NCBI GenBank assembly: GCA_937915475.1
Contig: CALGIR010000023.1
Coordinates: 1 to 39,280, forward strand
Direction: 5' to 3'
DNA length: 39,280 bases
From: an uncultured Bacteroidales bacterium
GTDB taxonomy: Bacteria > Bacteroidota > Bacteroidia > Bacteroidales > Tenuifilaceae
How positions within the stretch are numbered: the first letter of the stretch is position 1; every line of letters begins with the position of its first letter. Of the stretch, positions 8,431 to 17,714 are shown in pieces. The notes under the pieces were generated by a model. It saw only the letters and a program-made list of their open reading frames with translations, had not been told where the DNA came from and did not search any database. The position numbers and the translations under genes were made by a program.

Positions 8431-9204
8431 ATGTTACAATACTCTTTAGAGAAATATCGCTTTTTTGACTTTACACTTGAGAACTATTATAGTCTGTTAA
8501 AACTAGCAAAAGAGAACTATAGGTTTATTTTTTTTGATAATCTAAATAATTTCAAAGACAAGAGAATAATACTAAGACACGATGTTGAGTTTTCTGTTCC
8601 CATTGCCCTGGAGATGGCAAAAATTGAGCATAGTTTGGGAATTAAATCCACCTATTTTGTTCAGCTCCATGCCGATTTTTACAACGCATTGGAGAAACGA
8701 ACTTACGAACAGCTTAAGACAATAGAATTATTGGGGCATAGGTTAGAGCTACATTTTGATGTTCACTTTTGGGATATCGATAGCGAAGAAAAACTAGAAG
8801 AATACCTTCAAATAGAGTCCCAAGTATTTAAAACGTATTTTAACAAGTCACCAAAAGTTTTTTCTTTTCACAACACCAATAAATTTACCCTATCGTGCGA
8901 AAAAGAAACTTATGCCGGAATGATAAATGTGTATGCTAAAAAATATAAAGAGAAATATGGCTATTGCGCCGATTCCACAGGTTATTGGAGGTATGAGGTG
9001 CTAGAAGATCGGCTCAGGGAGGCAAAAGATGAAGTACTGCAAGTTTTAATTCACGATGGTATGTGGCAAAATGAGGTGTTACCCCCAAGACGTAGAATAC
9101 ATAAAGTTATTGATGACCAGGCAGCTTACCTGAAACTAACTTATGACGAAACTCTTAAAAAGTTTGGGGCAAAGAATATTGATTGGGAGGGTGAGGTAGA
9201 ATGA
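8431..9204 (+). CDS. WbmS-like polysaccharide deacetylase-family protein
   Basis: A 257-residue protein of the WbmS-like branch of the polysaccharide deacetylase superfamily. IILRHDVEFS (residues 46-55) holds the His-Asp metal-site motif, usually RHDVD in this branch, here with Glu as the last residue. LGHRLELHFDVHFW supplies further histidines. No signal peptide is seen, so it probably acts in the cytoplasm on a sugar intermediate. Its activity is inferred from the superfamily only. A relative, heavily damaged, lies at 31361-32244. It ends 4 bp inside the start of the GT4 gene. Confidence 0.75.
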   Translation: MLQYSLEKYRFFDFTLENYYSLLKLAKENYRFIFFDNLNNFKDKRIILRHDVEFSVPIALEMAKIEHSLGIKSTYFVQLHADFYNALEKRTYEQLKTIELLGHRLELHFDVHFWDIDSEEKLEEYLQIESQVFKTYFNKSPKVFSFHNTNKFTLSCEKETYAGMINVYAKKYKEKYGYCADSTGYWRYEVLEDRLREAKDEVLQVLIHDGMWQNEVLPPRRRIHKVIDDQAAYLKLTYDETLKKFGAKNIDWEGEVE

Positions 9205-10514
9205 ATAAAACTAAGATTGTCTGGCTCTGTCATTTCTCAAATTCTACAGTACGTAGCAAACTGAAACTTTCTAATTTAGGTATAGAAAATTTCCTGAGGC
9301 GAATACTAGGGAAAAATAAGAAAAGTATCAGTTCCGATTTTGCCCCTTGGATTACAAATCTAATTAAGGAATTTGAACAATTTAAGGATTGTGAACTTCA
9401 TATTATCTCACCACATCGGGGATTAAAAAGGTTTACCCAAGAGTTTAGCATAAATGGTGTATACTACCATTTTTTTAAGCCAGAGTTACCCTTTATGCTA
9501 AGTAAAATTGTTGATAAACTTTATAGTGGAAAAAAGCATTACAAGCTTAACAGGTTTTTAATTAAACGCTTCATAAAAAAAATTAAACCTGATATTGTTA
9601 ATCTGATTGGCACCGAAAATCCATACTACTCAATTGCTACGCTCGATATTAAGAACATTCCTGTATATGTATCGGCACAAACGGTTTACACAAACCCAAG
9701 TAGAATGGAGCTAACGGGTAATGTTCAACAAGATAAGTGGGATTTAGAACTTCAAATTCACAAAAAGGAACGGTACTTTGGCTGCACCGGTAGAATGCAC
9801 CGTGATCTGGTTTTAAAAAACAACCCACAAGCAATTACTTTCAAAATGTTTTTTCCTATTCAGTACCCCCATAAAGTGAGAGATGTACCTAAAGAGTACG
9901 ATTTTGTGTTTTTTGCCGCTGGGGTTACTAAAAAGAAGGGTATTGAGGATGCCATTGATGCTTTGGCTCAGGTAAAAGCAAAATATGCCAACATAAGACT
10001 TAATGTTGTTGGTAAATGCGATTTCAATTACAAAGAGTTTTTACAAAAAAAAATTGCATACTTAGGCCTGCGGGATAATATATCGTTTAACAACTATTTT
10101 CCAGTACATTCCGACATGCACCAGCATATAAAAAAATCCCATTTTGCCCTACTACCAGTTAAGCTCGATGTGATTTCTGGAACAATTATAGAGGCCATGC
10201 TATTGGAGTTGCCCCTAATTACCTACAAAACAACGGGGACCCCATACCTTAACAAGGATGGTGAAACGGTTCTTTTAGCAGATATTGGAGATATTGATAT
10301 GCTTGCAAAGAATATGCTAACATTTTTAGAGAATCCTGATTTTGCGAATAGCCTAAGCAAAAAAGCGAAGACATTTGTTGAGAATGAGTTTGACAATACA
10401 AAAACAGCAAAACGTTTAGCAGCAAATTACAAGGCTGTTATTAATCATTACTACCATAACAAACCCATACCCGAGGAGCAACTCTTTAGTACAGTTGAAT
10501 TCCCAATATACTAA
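9201..10514 (+). CDS. Family 4 glycosyltransferase
   Basis: A 437-residue GT-B enzyme. The C-terminal donor-binding half begins around DFVFFAAGVTKKKGIEDAID, the usual KKG loop of GT4 enzymes. It contains GTIIEAMLLELPLITYKTTG, the acidic EAM-type region that contacts the nucleotide sugar. The N-terminal half has a basic, poorly conserved acceptor domain. It is likely a cytoplasmic, membrane-associated transferase building the repeat unit. It overlaps the WbmS-like gene by 4 bp (ATGA type), indicating translational coupling. Sugar specificity is unknown. Confidence 0.87.
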   Translation: MNKTKIVWLCHFSNSTVRSKLKLSNLGIENFLRRILGKNKKSISSDFAPWITNLIKEFEQFKDCELHIISPHRGLKRFTQEFSINGVYYHFFKPELPFMLSKIVDKLYSGKKHYKLNRFLIKRFIKKIKPDIVNLIGTENPYYSIATLDIKNIPVYVSAQTVYTNPSRMELTGNVQQDKWDLELQIHKKERYFGCTGRMHRDLVLKNNPQAITFKMFFPIQYPHKVRDVPKEYDFVFFAAGVTKKKGIEDAIDALAQVKAKYANIRLNVVGKCDFNYKEFLQKKIAYLGLRDNISFNNYFPVHSDMHQHIKKSHFALLPVKLDVISGTIIEAMLLELPLITYKTTGTPYLNKDGETVLLADIGDIDMLAKNMLTFLENPDFANSLSKKAKTFVENEFDNTKTAKRLAANYKAVINHYYHNKPIPEEQLFSTVEFPIY

Positions 10515-10558
10515 CAACCTAATTACACTGTAAAAAACACTGTATAACATTGTATTCT

Positions 10559-11473
10559 ATGCAAAATAACATCCCACTACAAAAAATTAAAGATTTTTTA
10601 GGCACTAGCATTAAATTCATTCACGGTAATCCCAAGGGATTAGTTATTAATAAGTTAAGCGACCCACATAATGCTGATGAATTTACACTCGACTGGATAT
10701 CGAGCCAAAGAAAAGATAAACAACGTATAGCCGAGCAGTCGAAAGCAAAAGCATTGATAGTTAACAATGAGGTTATTTATTCTGAAAGTATAAAGAATCA
10801 AGGTAAGGTTCTAATAATAGTTGATAATCCAAAACTTTGCATAATGAAAATTGCAGAGGAGTTTTTTGTAAATAAAAGCAAATTCGGAGTACATACTTCT
10901 GCAATAATTGACCCTACATCAAAAATAGGGGAAAATGTTTATATTGGACCTAACACTGTTATTGGCAAATCAACAATAGGGGATAATACACACATTGAAG
11001 GGAATTGTTTTATTTATGACAATATTAGGATAGGTGTTAATTGTATAATACAAGCGGGTGCTGTAATAGGCACAGATGGCCTGGGCTGTAGCAGAGAAGT
11101 TGATGGTAGTTTAATAAAATTCCCTCATTTAGGTGGTGTAATAATAGGAGACAATGTGGAAATTGGGGCAAATTGTCAAATTGCAAAAGGAACACTGGGT
11201 AATACAATAATTAGTGATGGTTGCAAAATTAACGGGATGTGTTTTATTGCTCACAATTGCATATTACAAAAAAATGTTTGGATTACAGGATCAACTATGT
11301 TATCTGGCTCGGTATCTGTAGGTAAAAATTCCACCATTTTTTCTAATGTCGTTGTGCGCGAACAAATAAAAATTGGTGAATCAGTAACCATTGGTATGGG
11401 TTCTGTAGTCACAAAGCATATTCCTACAGGCGAAACCTGGATAGGTAATCCCGCTAAACCTATAAAAAAATGA
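10559..11473 (+). CDS. LpxD-like hexapeptide N-acyltransferase
   Basis: About 304 residues from the ATG at 10559, chosen over the TTG at 10550. The N-terminal 110 residues resemble the uridine-binding domain of LpxD. Isoleucine-rich hexapeptide repeats follow from DPTSKIGENVYIGPNTVIG, including GTDGLGCS and IAHNCIL, the segment that holds the LpxD catalytic histidine. In the lipid A pathway LpxD acylates UDP-3-O-acylglucosamine. Here, inside a polysaccharide operon and directly fused by ATGA overlap to a sugar nucleotidyltransferase gene, it more likely acylates an amino sugar of the glycan. It lacks the C-terminal helical extension of full-length LpxD. Confidence 0.8.
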   Translation: MQNNIPLQKIKDFLGTSIKFIHGNPKGLVINKLSDPHNADEFTLDWISSQRKDKQRIAEQSKAKALIVNNEVIYSESIKNQGKVLIIVDNPKLCIMKIAEEFFVNKSKFGVHTSAIIDPTSKIGENVYIGPNTVIGKSTIGDNTHIEGNCFIYDNIRIGVNCIIQAGAVIGTDGLGCSREVDGSLIKFPHLGGVIIGDNVEIGANCQIAKGTLGNTIISDGCKINGMCFIAHNCILQKNVWITGSTMLSGSVSVGKNSTIFSNVVVREQIKIGESVTIGMGSVVTKHIPTGETWIGNPAKPIKK

Positions 11474-12522
11474 AGACCTTAGAACAAATTAGTATAAAAA
11501 AGCACTCAACAATATCCTCTGCTTTAAAGCAAATGGATAACGTTGGAAGAAAGCTATTAATTGTTGTCGATGATGACGAGAAATTTATTAGTGTTTTAAG
11601 CATTGGAGATATTCAACGAGCAATTATCCAGAACAAAAGTTTAGATACCCCAATCATAAATATACTAAGAGAAGAGGTGAAAGTGGCGCATATTCATGAA
11701 TCATTGGAAGACATTAAAAACCAAATGCGGCTTAGGCGAAATGAATTTATGCCCGTTGTTGATGAGCACAATACTATACAAAAGGTAATTTTCTATGAAG
11801 ATTTATTTATAGAGAAACAGCCTGTTGAGCAATTTAATTTACCCGTAATAATAATGGCTGGAGGCAAAGGAACTCGAATGCAACCTCTTACTAATGTTAT
11901 TCCCAAACCACTGATTCCCATAAATAAAAAAACGATTATTGAGGATATTATGGATCGATTTCTGGAATATGGTAGCTATAATTTTTATGTTTCGGTTAAT
12001 TACAAAGCCGATATGATACGGTACTACTTTGAAACATTGAACAACCCTGAATATAACATAACCTATTTCCAAGAGGATAAACCATTGGGAACAGCAGGTA
12101 GCTTAGGATTGCTGAAAGGGCAAATACAGCAAACCTTTTTTGTGAGTAATTGTGATATTCTAATAGATGATGATTATTCTGAAATGCTTAAATACCACAG
12201 AGAGAATAAAAATGAAATAACCCTGATTGCGGCAATGAAACATCTGTCTATTCCCTACGGAACGCTTAAAACAACCGAAGGTGGTATCTTAACTACTATT
12301 ACAGAGAAGCCAGACTTGACCTTTAAAATTAACAGCGGTATGTACATTATTGAACCTCACCTAATAAACGAGATACCTGAAAATAAAATTTACCACATTA
12401 CACATTTAATCGAAAAGGTTATGCACAGATCAGGGAAAGTTGGAGTTTTTCCGGTATCTGAAAAATCATGGAGGGATATTGGAAATTGGCATGAATATAT
12501 TAACCTAACCAGAGGTGAATAA
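11470..12522 (+). CDS. CBS-pair sugar-phosphate nucleotidyltransferase
   Basis: A 350-residue fusion. Residues 1 to about 115 form a CBS-domain pair (two repeats with VVDDDEKFISVLSIGDIQRA and MPVVDEHNTIQKVIFYEDL), which usually binds an adenosyl ligand and could regulate the enzyme. From residue 125 comes a nucleotidyltransferase domain with MAGGKGTRMQPLT (129-141) and PKPL (146-149), the NTP and catalytic lysine motifs. It would activate a sugar-1-phosphate to NDP-sugar for the operon. This architecture is common in polysaccharide clusters, and the substrate cannot be read out. It overlaps the LpxD-like gene by 4 bp and the polymerase gene by 8 bp. Confidence 0.87.
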   Translation: MKTLEQISIKKHSTISSALKQMDNVGRKLLIVVDDDEKFISVLSIGDIQRAIIQNKSLDTPIINILREEVKVAHIHESLEDIKNQMRLRRNEFMPVVDEHNTIQKVIFYEDLFIEKQPVEQFNLPVIIMAGGKGTRMQPLTNVIPKPLIPINKKTIIEDIMDRFLEYGSYNFYVSVNYKADMIRYYFETLNNPEYNITYFQEDKPLGTAGSLGLLKGQIQQTFFVSNCDILIDDDYSEMLKYHRENKNEITLIAAMKHLSIPYGTLKTTEGGILTTITEKPDLTFKINSGMYIIEPHLINEIPENKIYHITHLIEKVMHRSGKVGVFPVSEKSWRDIGNWHEYINLTRGE

Positions 12523-13741
12523 AAAAACAGTATTTATTTATTCGACAATTCCCATTCTTGGGTATATTTTTTTTCCCGTTCTTTTTCAGAATATTCCATT
12601 ACCTGGTTTATGGTTTATCTCCTTGTTTATTTATATTGGAGGTCTTTTTTTGGTTAAGCCAAAAATATTTCTATCAAAAGAGTTTGTTGCAATCTATATA
12701 TTAAGTCTAATCTACTTTCTTTTAGCACCACGAACAGAAAACCCACAAGAACAGTTATGGTTATTTCGAAGAGTAGTCCCTTTATTTGTCGGAGTTTCGC
12801 TATACACCTATTTTTTTCGTTACATATACGACCCAAAGGGCTTAAGAATTTTATTCTGGTTCCTATTTATTTGTATAATCATTACCTGCATTACAACCCT
12901 TTTCGGACTATCAATGCACCCAGAAGCTTCGCGTGAACTAGCCAGCAGTGCGCGGGGTGATTTTGAATTAGCGAGTTATTACCAAAAACTAGGAATTGCG
13001 GGGTATGGGTTTATAACAGCATTAGCATACTGGGTGCCAATAGTCGTTTTATGCTTGAAAAACGAATCACATAATTTTAAGAAAATTATTTGGCTTGGTA
13101 CCATACTTTTGCTTCTTTACACGGTAATTCAGGCGCAATATACAACCCAATTAATGCTATTTTTAATTGCATTAGTGCTTTCGCTAATGGGGTTTCAAAA
13201 ACTTATAAAATATAGGTTGCTATTAGTGTTTATTGGCATAGGTGTAATAGCAATTCCATCAACTGTTTATGCCAGTATGGTTGAATATCTTGCATCATTA
13301 CTCGATTCTGAGTTACTAACTAGCAGGCTTAACGATTTTGCAAGTAGCATAACTGGCGATGATTTCTTTGGCGATGAAACTCACTTTAGCCAAAGAGCAA
13401 GTAGAGTACCATTCCTAATTACACAATTTTTAAATAGCTCACTAATAGGAGGAGGTCAATCCACCGGCCATGTATTTTGGCTCGATCATTTATCATTATA
13501 CGGTATTGTTGGTGCTATCCCTTGGTTATTTTTACTGGTTTCAATATACAGTAGAATAAAAAAGCTGGTTTTTAAAAATTTCCACTATTTCCAAATAGCT
13601 TTTCTTGTATTTATACTATTAGGCTTTTTTAAAAACTCTGGGAATAGAGAGCAGTATATTCTGCTCTTTTTTGCCCTACCCACAGGCCTTTTTCTACTAC
13701 AAAACAATTGTTTATTTAAGAAACCTTCGGGTAGTAATTAA
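12515..13741 (+). CDS. Wzy-like O-antigen polymerase
   Basis: A 408-residue membrane protein with roughly ten hydrophobic segments and a long hydrophilic loop between about residues 245 and 310 (LASLLDSELLTSRLNDFASS and following). That is the layout of Wzy polymerases and O-antigen ligases, which carry a large periplasmic loop near the C-terminus. It would join repeat units after flipping. The start is GTG at 12515, eight bases inside the preceding gene. Wzy sequences diverge strongly, so the assignment rests on topology and on position in an operon that already has a flippase. WaaL ligase is the alternative. Confidence 0.72.
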   Translation: MNKKTVFIYSTIPILGYIFFPVLFQNIPLPGLWFISLFIYIGGLFLVKPKIFLSKEFVAIYILSLIYFLLAPRTENPQEQLWLFRRVVPLFVGVSLYTYFFRYIYDPKGLRILFWFLFICIIITCITTLFGLSMHPEASRELASSARGDFELASYYQKLGIAGYGFITALAYWVPIVVLCLKNESHNFKKIIWLGTILLLLYTVIQAQYTTQLMLFLIALVLSLMGFQKLIKYRLLLVFIGIGVIAIPSTVYASMVEYLASLLDSELLTSRLNDFASSITGDDFFGDETHFSQRASRVPFLITQFLNSSLIGGGQSTGHVFWLDHLSLYGIVGAIPWLFLLVSIYSRIKKLVFKNFHYFQIAFLVFILLGFFKNSGNREQYILLFFALPTGLFLLQNNCLFKKPSGSN

Positions 13742-13765
13742 AATAATAATTGGCAACACTATATT

Positions 13766-14890
13766 TTGAATACTAAGCAACTAAAAATTTTCTTCCTCAA
13801 AGGTGGACAAGAGCAGCCCAATACTGCATCTTACAATAGGTTTTTAATGCTGCAGCAAATGACAGCATTACATTTTGATGCTAAAGTTGTTGGTTTTGCA
13901 CCTAATTTAAATCGTAAGATACGGGGTAACAAATGGATAAATGGACTGCGCTATCGATTGAACATTTTAAAAGGAGCCCTTATGGTTCCGAGGTCGAATA
14001 GGAAGCAAACAAATATTATTTTCTTACTATCTACCGAACCTTTAATATTCTTACTAGTTTGGATTACTGCCCGCTTCAAAGGCAACAAAATTATCAATGA
14101 ACGAAATGAATTTCCTGAAACCATTAGGCAAGGTATTAGGTGGCGGGTGTGGATATACAAAACAACGGTATTATGGTGGCAATATAGATTATTAGATGGT
14201 TTATTGCTGATGACGGATGAATTAATCCATTTTTATAGTCCTCACACATCAAAAAAGTGCGTCATTCAAAAACTTCCCATGACCGTGGATTTTAATAGGT
14301 TTGATATTAAGACTACTGAAAACGGCGAGGAATACATGTTTTATGCAGGAAGTTTAAGTGAAAAAAAAGATGGTATTGAGAGGTTGATTAGGGCATTTTC
14401 AAAAGTTTCACAGGAATACCCTAATCTTTCTTTGAAAATAGCAGGTGCCGGGAGCTCATTGCGCACCAACGAATTGATACAATTAATTAACAGTCTTGGT
14501 ATAGTATCGAAAGTGCAACTGCTTGGTGAGGTTCAAAGAACTCAAATGCCCGATTTACTAGTAAATGCAAAAATATTAACCCTACCTAGACCCGATAGTA
14601 TTCAGGCAAGAGGAGGGTTTCCTACAAAGTTAGGTGAGTACCTTGCAACTGGCAAGCCAATAATAGCTACACGTGTTGGGGAAATTCCTAATTACTTAAC
14701 AGAAAAGGAACTATTTTTTATTTCACCTCAGCACATTGAACGTGAACTGGCTGAAAAAACATTTCAAATATTGGAGAACTACGAGAAGTCGCTTGAAATT
14801 GCTAAAACAGCCAAAGCCAAAGCATTCCAATATTTCAGTACTGAGGCAAATGCCAAAAACTTAAAAAAACTAATTTTGAAAATATCTTAA
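13766..14890 (+). CDS. Family 4 glycosyltransferase
   Basis: A 374-residue GT-B enzyme starting at a TTG. Typical GT4 features in the C-terminal half are FYAGSLSEKKDGIERLI, then LLGEVQRTQMPDLLVNA, then GGFPTKLGEYLATGKPIIAT with the conserved acidic residue that contacts the donor sugar. The N-terminal half contains a hydrophobic stretch (IIFLLSTEPLIFLLVWITA), which may anchor it to the inner membrane. It lies 24 bp after the polymerase and 9 bp before the CapA-like gene. No donor can be named. Confidence 0.85.
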   Translation: MNTKQLKIFFLKGGQEQPNTASYNRFLMLQQMTALHFDAKVVGFAPNLNRKIRGNKWINGLRYRLNILKGALMVPRSNRKQTNIIFLLSTEPLIFLLVWITARFKGNKIINERNEFPETIRQGIRWRVWIYKTTVLWWQYRLLDGLLLMTDELIHFYSPHTSKKCVIQKLPMTVDFNRFDIKTTENGEEYMFYAGSLSEKKDGIERLIRAFSKVSQEYPNLSLKIAGAGSSLRTNELIQLINSLGIVSKVQLLGEVQRTQMPDLLVNAKILTLPRPDSIQARGGFPTKLGEYLATGKPIIATRVGEIPNYLTEKELFFISPQHIERELAEKTFQILENYEKSLEIAKTAKAKAFQYFSTEANAKNLKKLILKIS

Positions 14891-14899
14891 TCGGTACCA

Positions 14900-16009
14900 A
14901 TGATAAACTTACTTTTTGCTGGAGATTTTATCCCCCCCGAAACTTCTGGTTCTCTTTATTCAGCTGAATTAAAAGAGGTTTTAAAAGACAAGGATTTCTC
15001 AATCGTAAATTTGGAAACACCGCTAACAAAAAGCATTGCAGCTATACAAAAAACAGGAAATAATTTTAAGAGAAGCCCTGAAGTAGTTAAGCATATTACA
15101 GATGGTTTTTTTGATGCTGTGGCTCTGTCAAATAACCATATTCGTGATTATGGTGATCAAGGAGTTCTGGATACTATACAAGTTTGCAAAGATAATAATA
15201 TAAGGACAGTTGGTGCTGGTAAAAATGCAAGAGAGGCATTAAAACCTCTTAGATTAAATATTAAAGGGAAGAATATCAGCATCCTAAATTACAGTGAACG
15301 TGAGTTTAATATTGCTGGCGAGAATAAAGCCGGAGCTAACGCTTTCGATTTAATAGACGCTTATTATCAGATTAAAACTGAAAAGGAAGAGAATGATTTT
15401 GTAATTGTAGTGTATCATGGTGGGATAGAATACATGAAATATCCAACTCCACAAATTTTAAAAAGCTTCAGATATTTAATCGATCAGGGTGCTGATGCAA
15501 TTGTAGCTCACCATACCCATTTTTATAGCGGCATGATAGAATATCAAGGGAAGCCTATCATTTTCAGTCTCGGTAATTTTTATGCGGAAACCTCATCAAA
15601 AAGTCCTGATCGGGCATTCTTTATAGGGCTCCTAGCCAAAATAAGCATTGATGAGAAACGCAATATTACTACAACGCTCATACCAACCCTTCAAAACACA
15701 AATACAGGAAGAGTCTCTGTTGCAAACCAAACTAATAGATCTGAAATATTGAATGATATTAAGAATATTTCTAATACTATCAGTAGTGAAAAAGAGCTAA
15801 AGAAAATCTGGGATAACCATTACCAAAAAGAAAAGGAACGACTAATTAACCTGTTTTTAAGTAAATCAAAATTTGAATACAGAATAAGAAAACGATTAGG
15901 ATTTTTCAGTAAAATGAGTGCTTATAAAACAGCAATTACATTAAATCTTTTAAGATGTGATGCACATCGGTTTAAAAGCGTTGAGATACTGGAAAAATTA
16001 ATGAAGTAA
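14900..16009 (+). CDS. CapA-family (PGA_cap) metallophosphoesterase-fold protein
   Basis: A 369-residue protein of the CapA/PgsA poly-gamma-glutamate-synthesis family. INLLFAGDFIPP (residues 2-13), VALSNNHIRDYG, and AHHTHFYSG followed by GKPIIFSLGNF are its metal-ligand blocks, as in other metallophosphoesterase-fold proteins. Unlike Bacillus CapA, no N-terminal membrane anchor is visible, so it is probably cytoplasmic. CapA-like proteins are frequent in Bacteroidota polysaccharide clusters, where their reaction is not established. Its neighbour is an asparagine-synthetase-like gene 10 bp downstream, and both fit a role in an amide or amino-acid substituent. Confidence 0.82.
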   Translation: MINLLFAGDFIPPETSGSLYSAELKEVLKDKDFSIVNLETPLTKSIAAIQKTGNNFKRSPEVVKHITDGFFDAVALSNNHIRDYGDQGVLDTIQVCKDNNIRTVGAGKNAREALKPLRLNIKGKNISILNYSEREFNIAGENKAGANAFDLIDAYYQIKTEKEENDFVIVVYHGGIEYMKYPTPQILKSFRYLIDQGADAIVAHHTHFYSGMIEYQGKPIIFSLGNFYAETSSKSPDRAFFIGLLAKISIDEKRNITTTLIPTLQNTNTGRVSVANQTNRSEILNDIKNISNTISSEKELKKIWDNHYQKEKERLINLFLSKSKFEYRIRKRLGFFSKMSAYKTAITLNLLRCDAHRFKSVEILEKLMK

Positions 16010-16019
16010 GCTGAAAATT

Positions 16020-17714
16020 ATGTGGATACTATCAAACTTGAATAAAACCCAAGAGGGTAATTATAAAAATTACGACAATTATTGGCTGTTTACCAGCAAT
16101 AAAGAAACTGATTTATTGAACAATGGAAAACTAATAAAGGGGAACGTTTTTCAAAGAGGCAATCAAGATTCAAACAGTATTGATGAACTATTTGAGAAAT
16201 ACGGAGACAAGTTTATTCATCATATTAGTGGACAGTTTGTTATTATTAAATTTGAAGATACTGGTTTTAAGATTTACTCCGATCATTTTGCCATAAAAAA
16301 GTTTTTTATCTGGCAAAAAGGCACCGATTTTATTATTAGTGACGATGTAAAGCAGATAGGGAAACATGTTAAACTCAGACCCTCGAAAGAAGCAATGGCC
16401 AACTATGCCATTGATTATCATTTTACTGCCGGAACCACAGCTTTTGAAGATTTAAAACATAATGAACCCGGTCAGATAATTGAATACAAAGCTGACAAAT
16501 TACATTATAGTACCTACTGGCAACCCGAAGAACTTTTAAAATTACAAAAACGGGATGTTCCCATCGCAAGCATCTCAAAAGCGTTATCAAAAGCGGTTGA
16601 TTATGGATTAAAAAACATTGATAAAAGCAAGATTAGCTTGTCATTGACAGGCGGGGCTGATACCCGAAACCTTTTGGCTGTTTTTCTAAATAAAGGAATT
16701 AAACCACACCTATATACGTATGGGAATCCAGATTCTGATGATTGTGTAAAAGCAAAAGCAATTGCTGATGGGTTAGGTTTAAATCACAGCATTCATGATA
16801 TTAAGATGACTGCTGAACTATTTGAAGAATATGCCAAAAAAATTATTAAACAAAGCGATGGTCTGGCTTCTATTCATAGGGTGCACAGGGTAATAGCTGT
16901 AGAACAAGAAAAACAATTTGCCGACAGCATGTTTTTGGGTACGCTTGGCGGTGAATTTATTAAGGGAGTAAGTGAAGATGATTACATTGTACCTGCAGTT
17001 GTATATGAAAACTGGCACAATCAATCTTTTACAAAAGAGCAGTTGTTAGGGTATCTTCAGGGAAGATTTATAAAACCTGAAAATGTTGATTTGGATGGTT
17101 TGCTCTTCTTTGTTAAATCTCAACCCTATTTAAATGGGAGCGTTATAAGTAGGAAACATTGTGCATTGAGCTACATCACCGCCCATCTTCACGATGCCCA
17201 AGATATAAATTTGTATAGAAGTGTAATGCAAAATGTTTTTATACCATTTTTAGATATCGATTATCTTGAGCTGATTTTTTCATCGAGATACACATTTGAT
17301 AATAAAGAAAAAATTGAAAACAAGCATTTAAAAAGATTAAATAATCCGGTATATGCATCGAATTTCATCAAGGCGACTTATCCTCCCTTACTCAAGTTTC
17401 TTTACTCTGGCGACCACAAGCCATCAGAAGTGCTGTTCAATAAATACTATGCTGCACTGCTAAAATTAGTCAGGAAACGAAGAAACAGGGGCAAATACAA
17501 ACCCAATTTTCCATTGGGGAGATGGATGGAAGAGTTTGTTGAAAAGAACCTGCCATTATGCTATAATCATAAGGAACTTAAAGACACCTTTGATTTAGAC
17601 AGTTTGATGGTGAAGTTTAAAAAAGGCAACCACAAACCCAAAGAAGCCTATTGGCTCAAGTTTACCAATCCGATTATGATGCGATTTATTATTGAAGAAT
17701 TTACATTACGATGA
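16020..17714 (+). CDS. Asparagine-synthetase-like ATP-pyrophosphatase domain protein, no glutaminase Cys
   Basis: A 564-residue protein with the overall layout of AsnB. The N-terminal region (about 1-170) resembles the glutamine amidotransferase fold, but the protein begins Met-Trp rather than Met-Cys, so the catalytic cysteine for glutamine hydrolysis is absent. The PP-loop is SLTGGADTR (208-216) in place of the usual SGGxDS. This fits a synthetase-like enzyme that adenylates a carboxylate and uses ammonia or an amine directly. In this operon it may form an amide on a sugar acid. It overlaps the ATP-grasp gene by 4 bp. Confidence 0.82.
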   Translation: MWILSNLNKTQEGNYKNYDNYWLFTSNKETDLLNNGKLIKGNVFQRGNQDSNSIDELFEKYGDKFIHHISGQFVIIKFEDTGFKIYSDHFAIKKFFIWQKGTDFIISDDVKQIGKHVKLRPSKEAMANYAIDYHFTAGTTAFEDLKHNEPGQIIEYKADKLHYSTYWQPEELLKLQKRDVPIASISKALSKAVDYGLKNIDKSKISLSLTGGADTRNLLAVFLNKGIKPHLYTYGNPDSDDCVKAKAIADGLGLNHSIHDIKMTAELFEEYAKKIIKQSDGLASIHRVHRVIAVEQEKQFADSMFLGTLGGEFIKGVSEDDYIVPAVVYENWHNQSFTKEQLLGYLQGRFIKPENVDLDGLLFFVKSQPYLNGSVISRKHCALSYITAHLHDAQDINLYRSVMQNVFIPFLDIDYLELIFSSRYTFDNKEKIENKHLKRLNNPVYASNFIKATYPPLLKFLYSGDHKPSEVLFNKYYAALLKLVRKRRNRGKYKPNFPLGRWMEEFVEKNLPLCYNHKELKDTFDLDSLMVKFKKGNHKPKEAYWLKFTNPIMMRFIIEEFTLR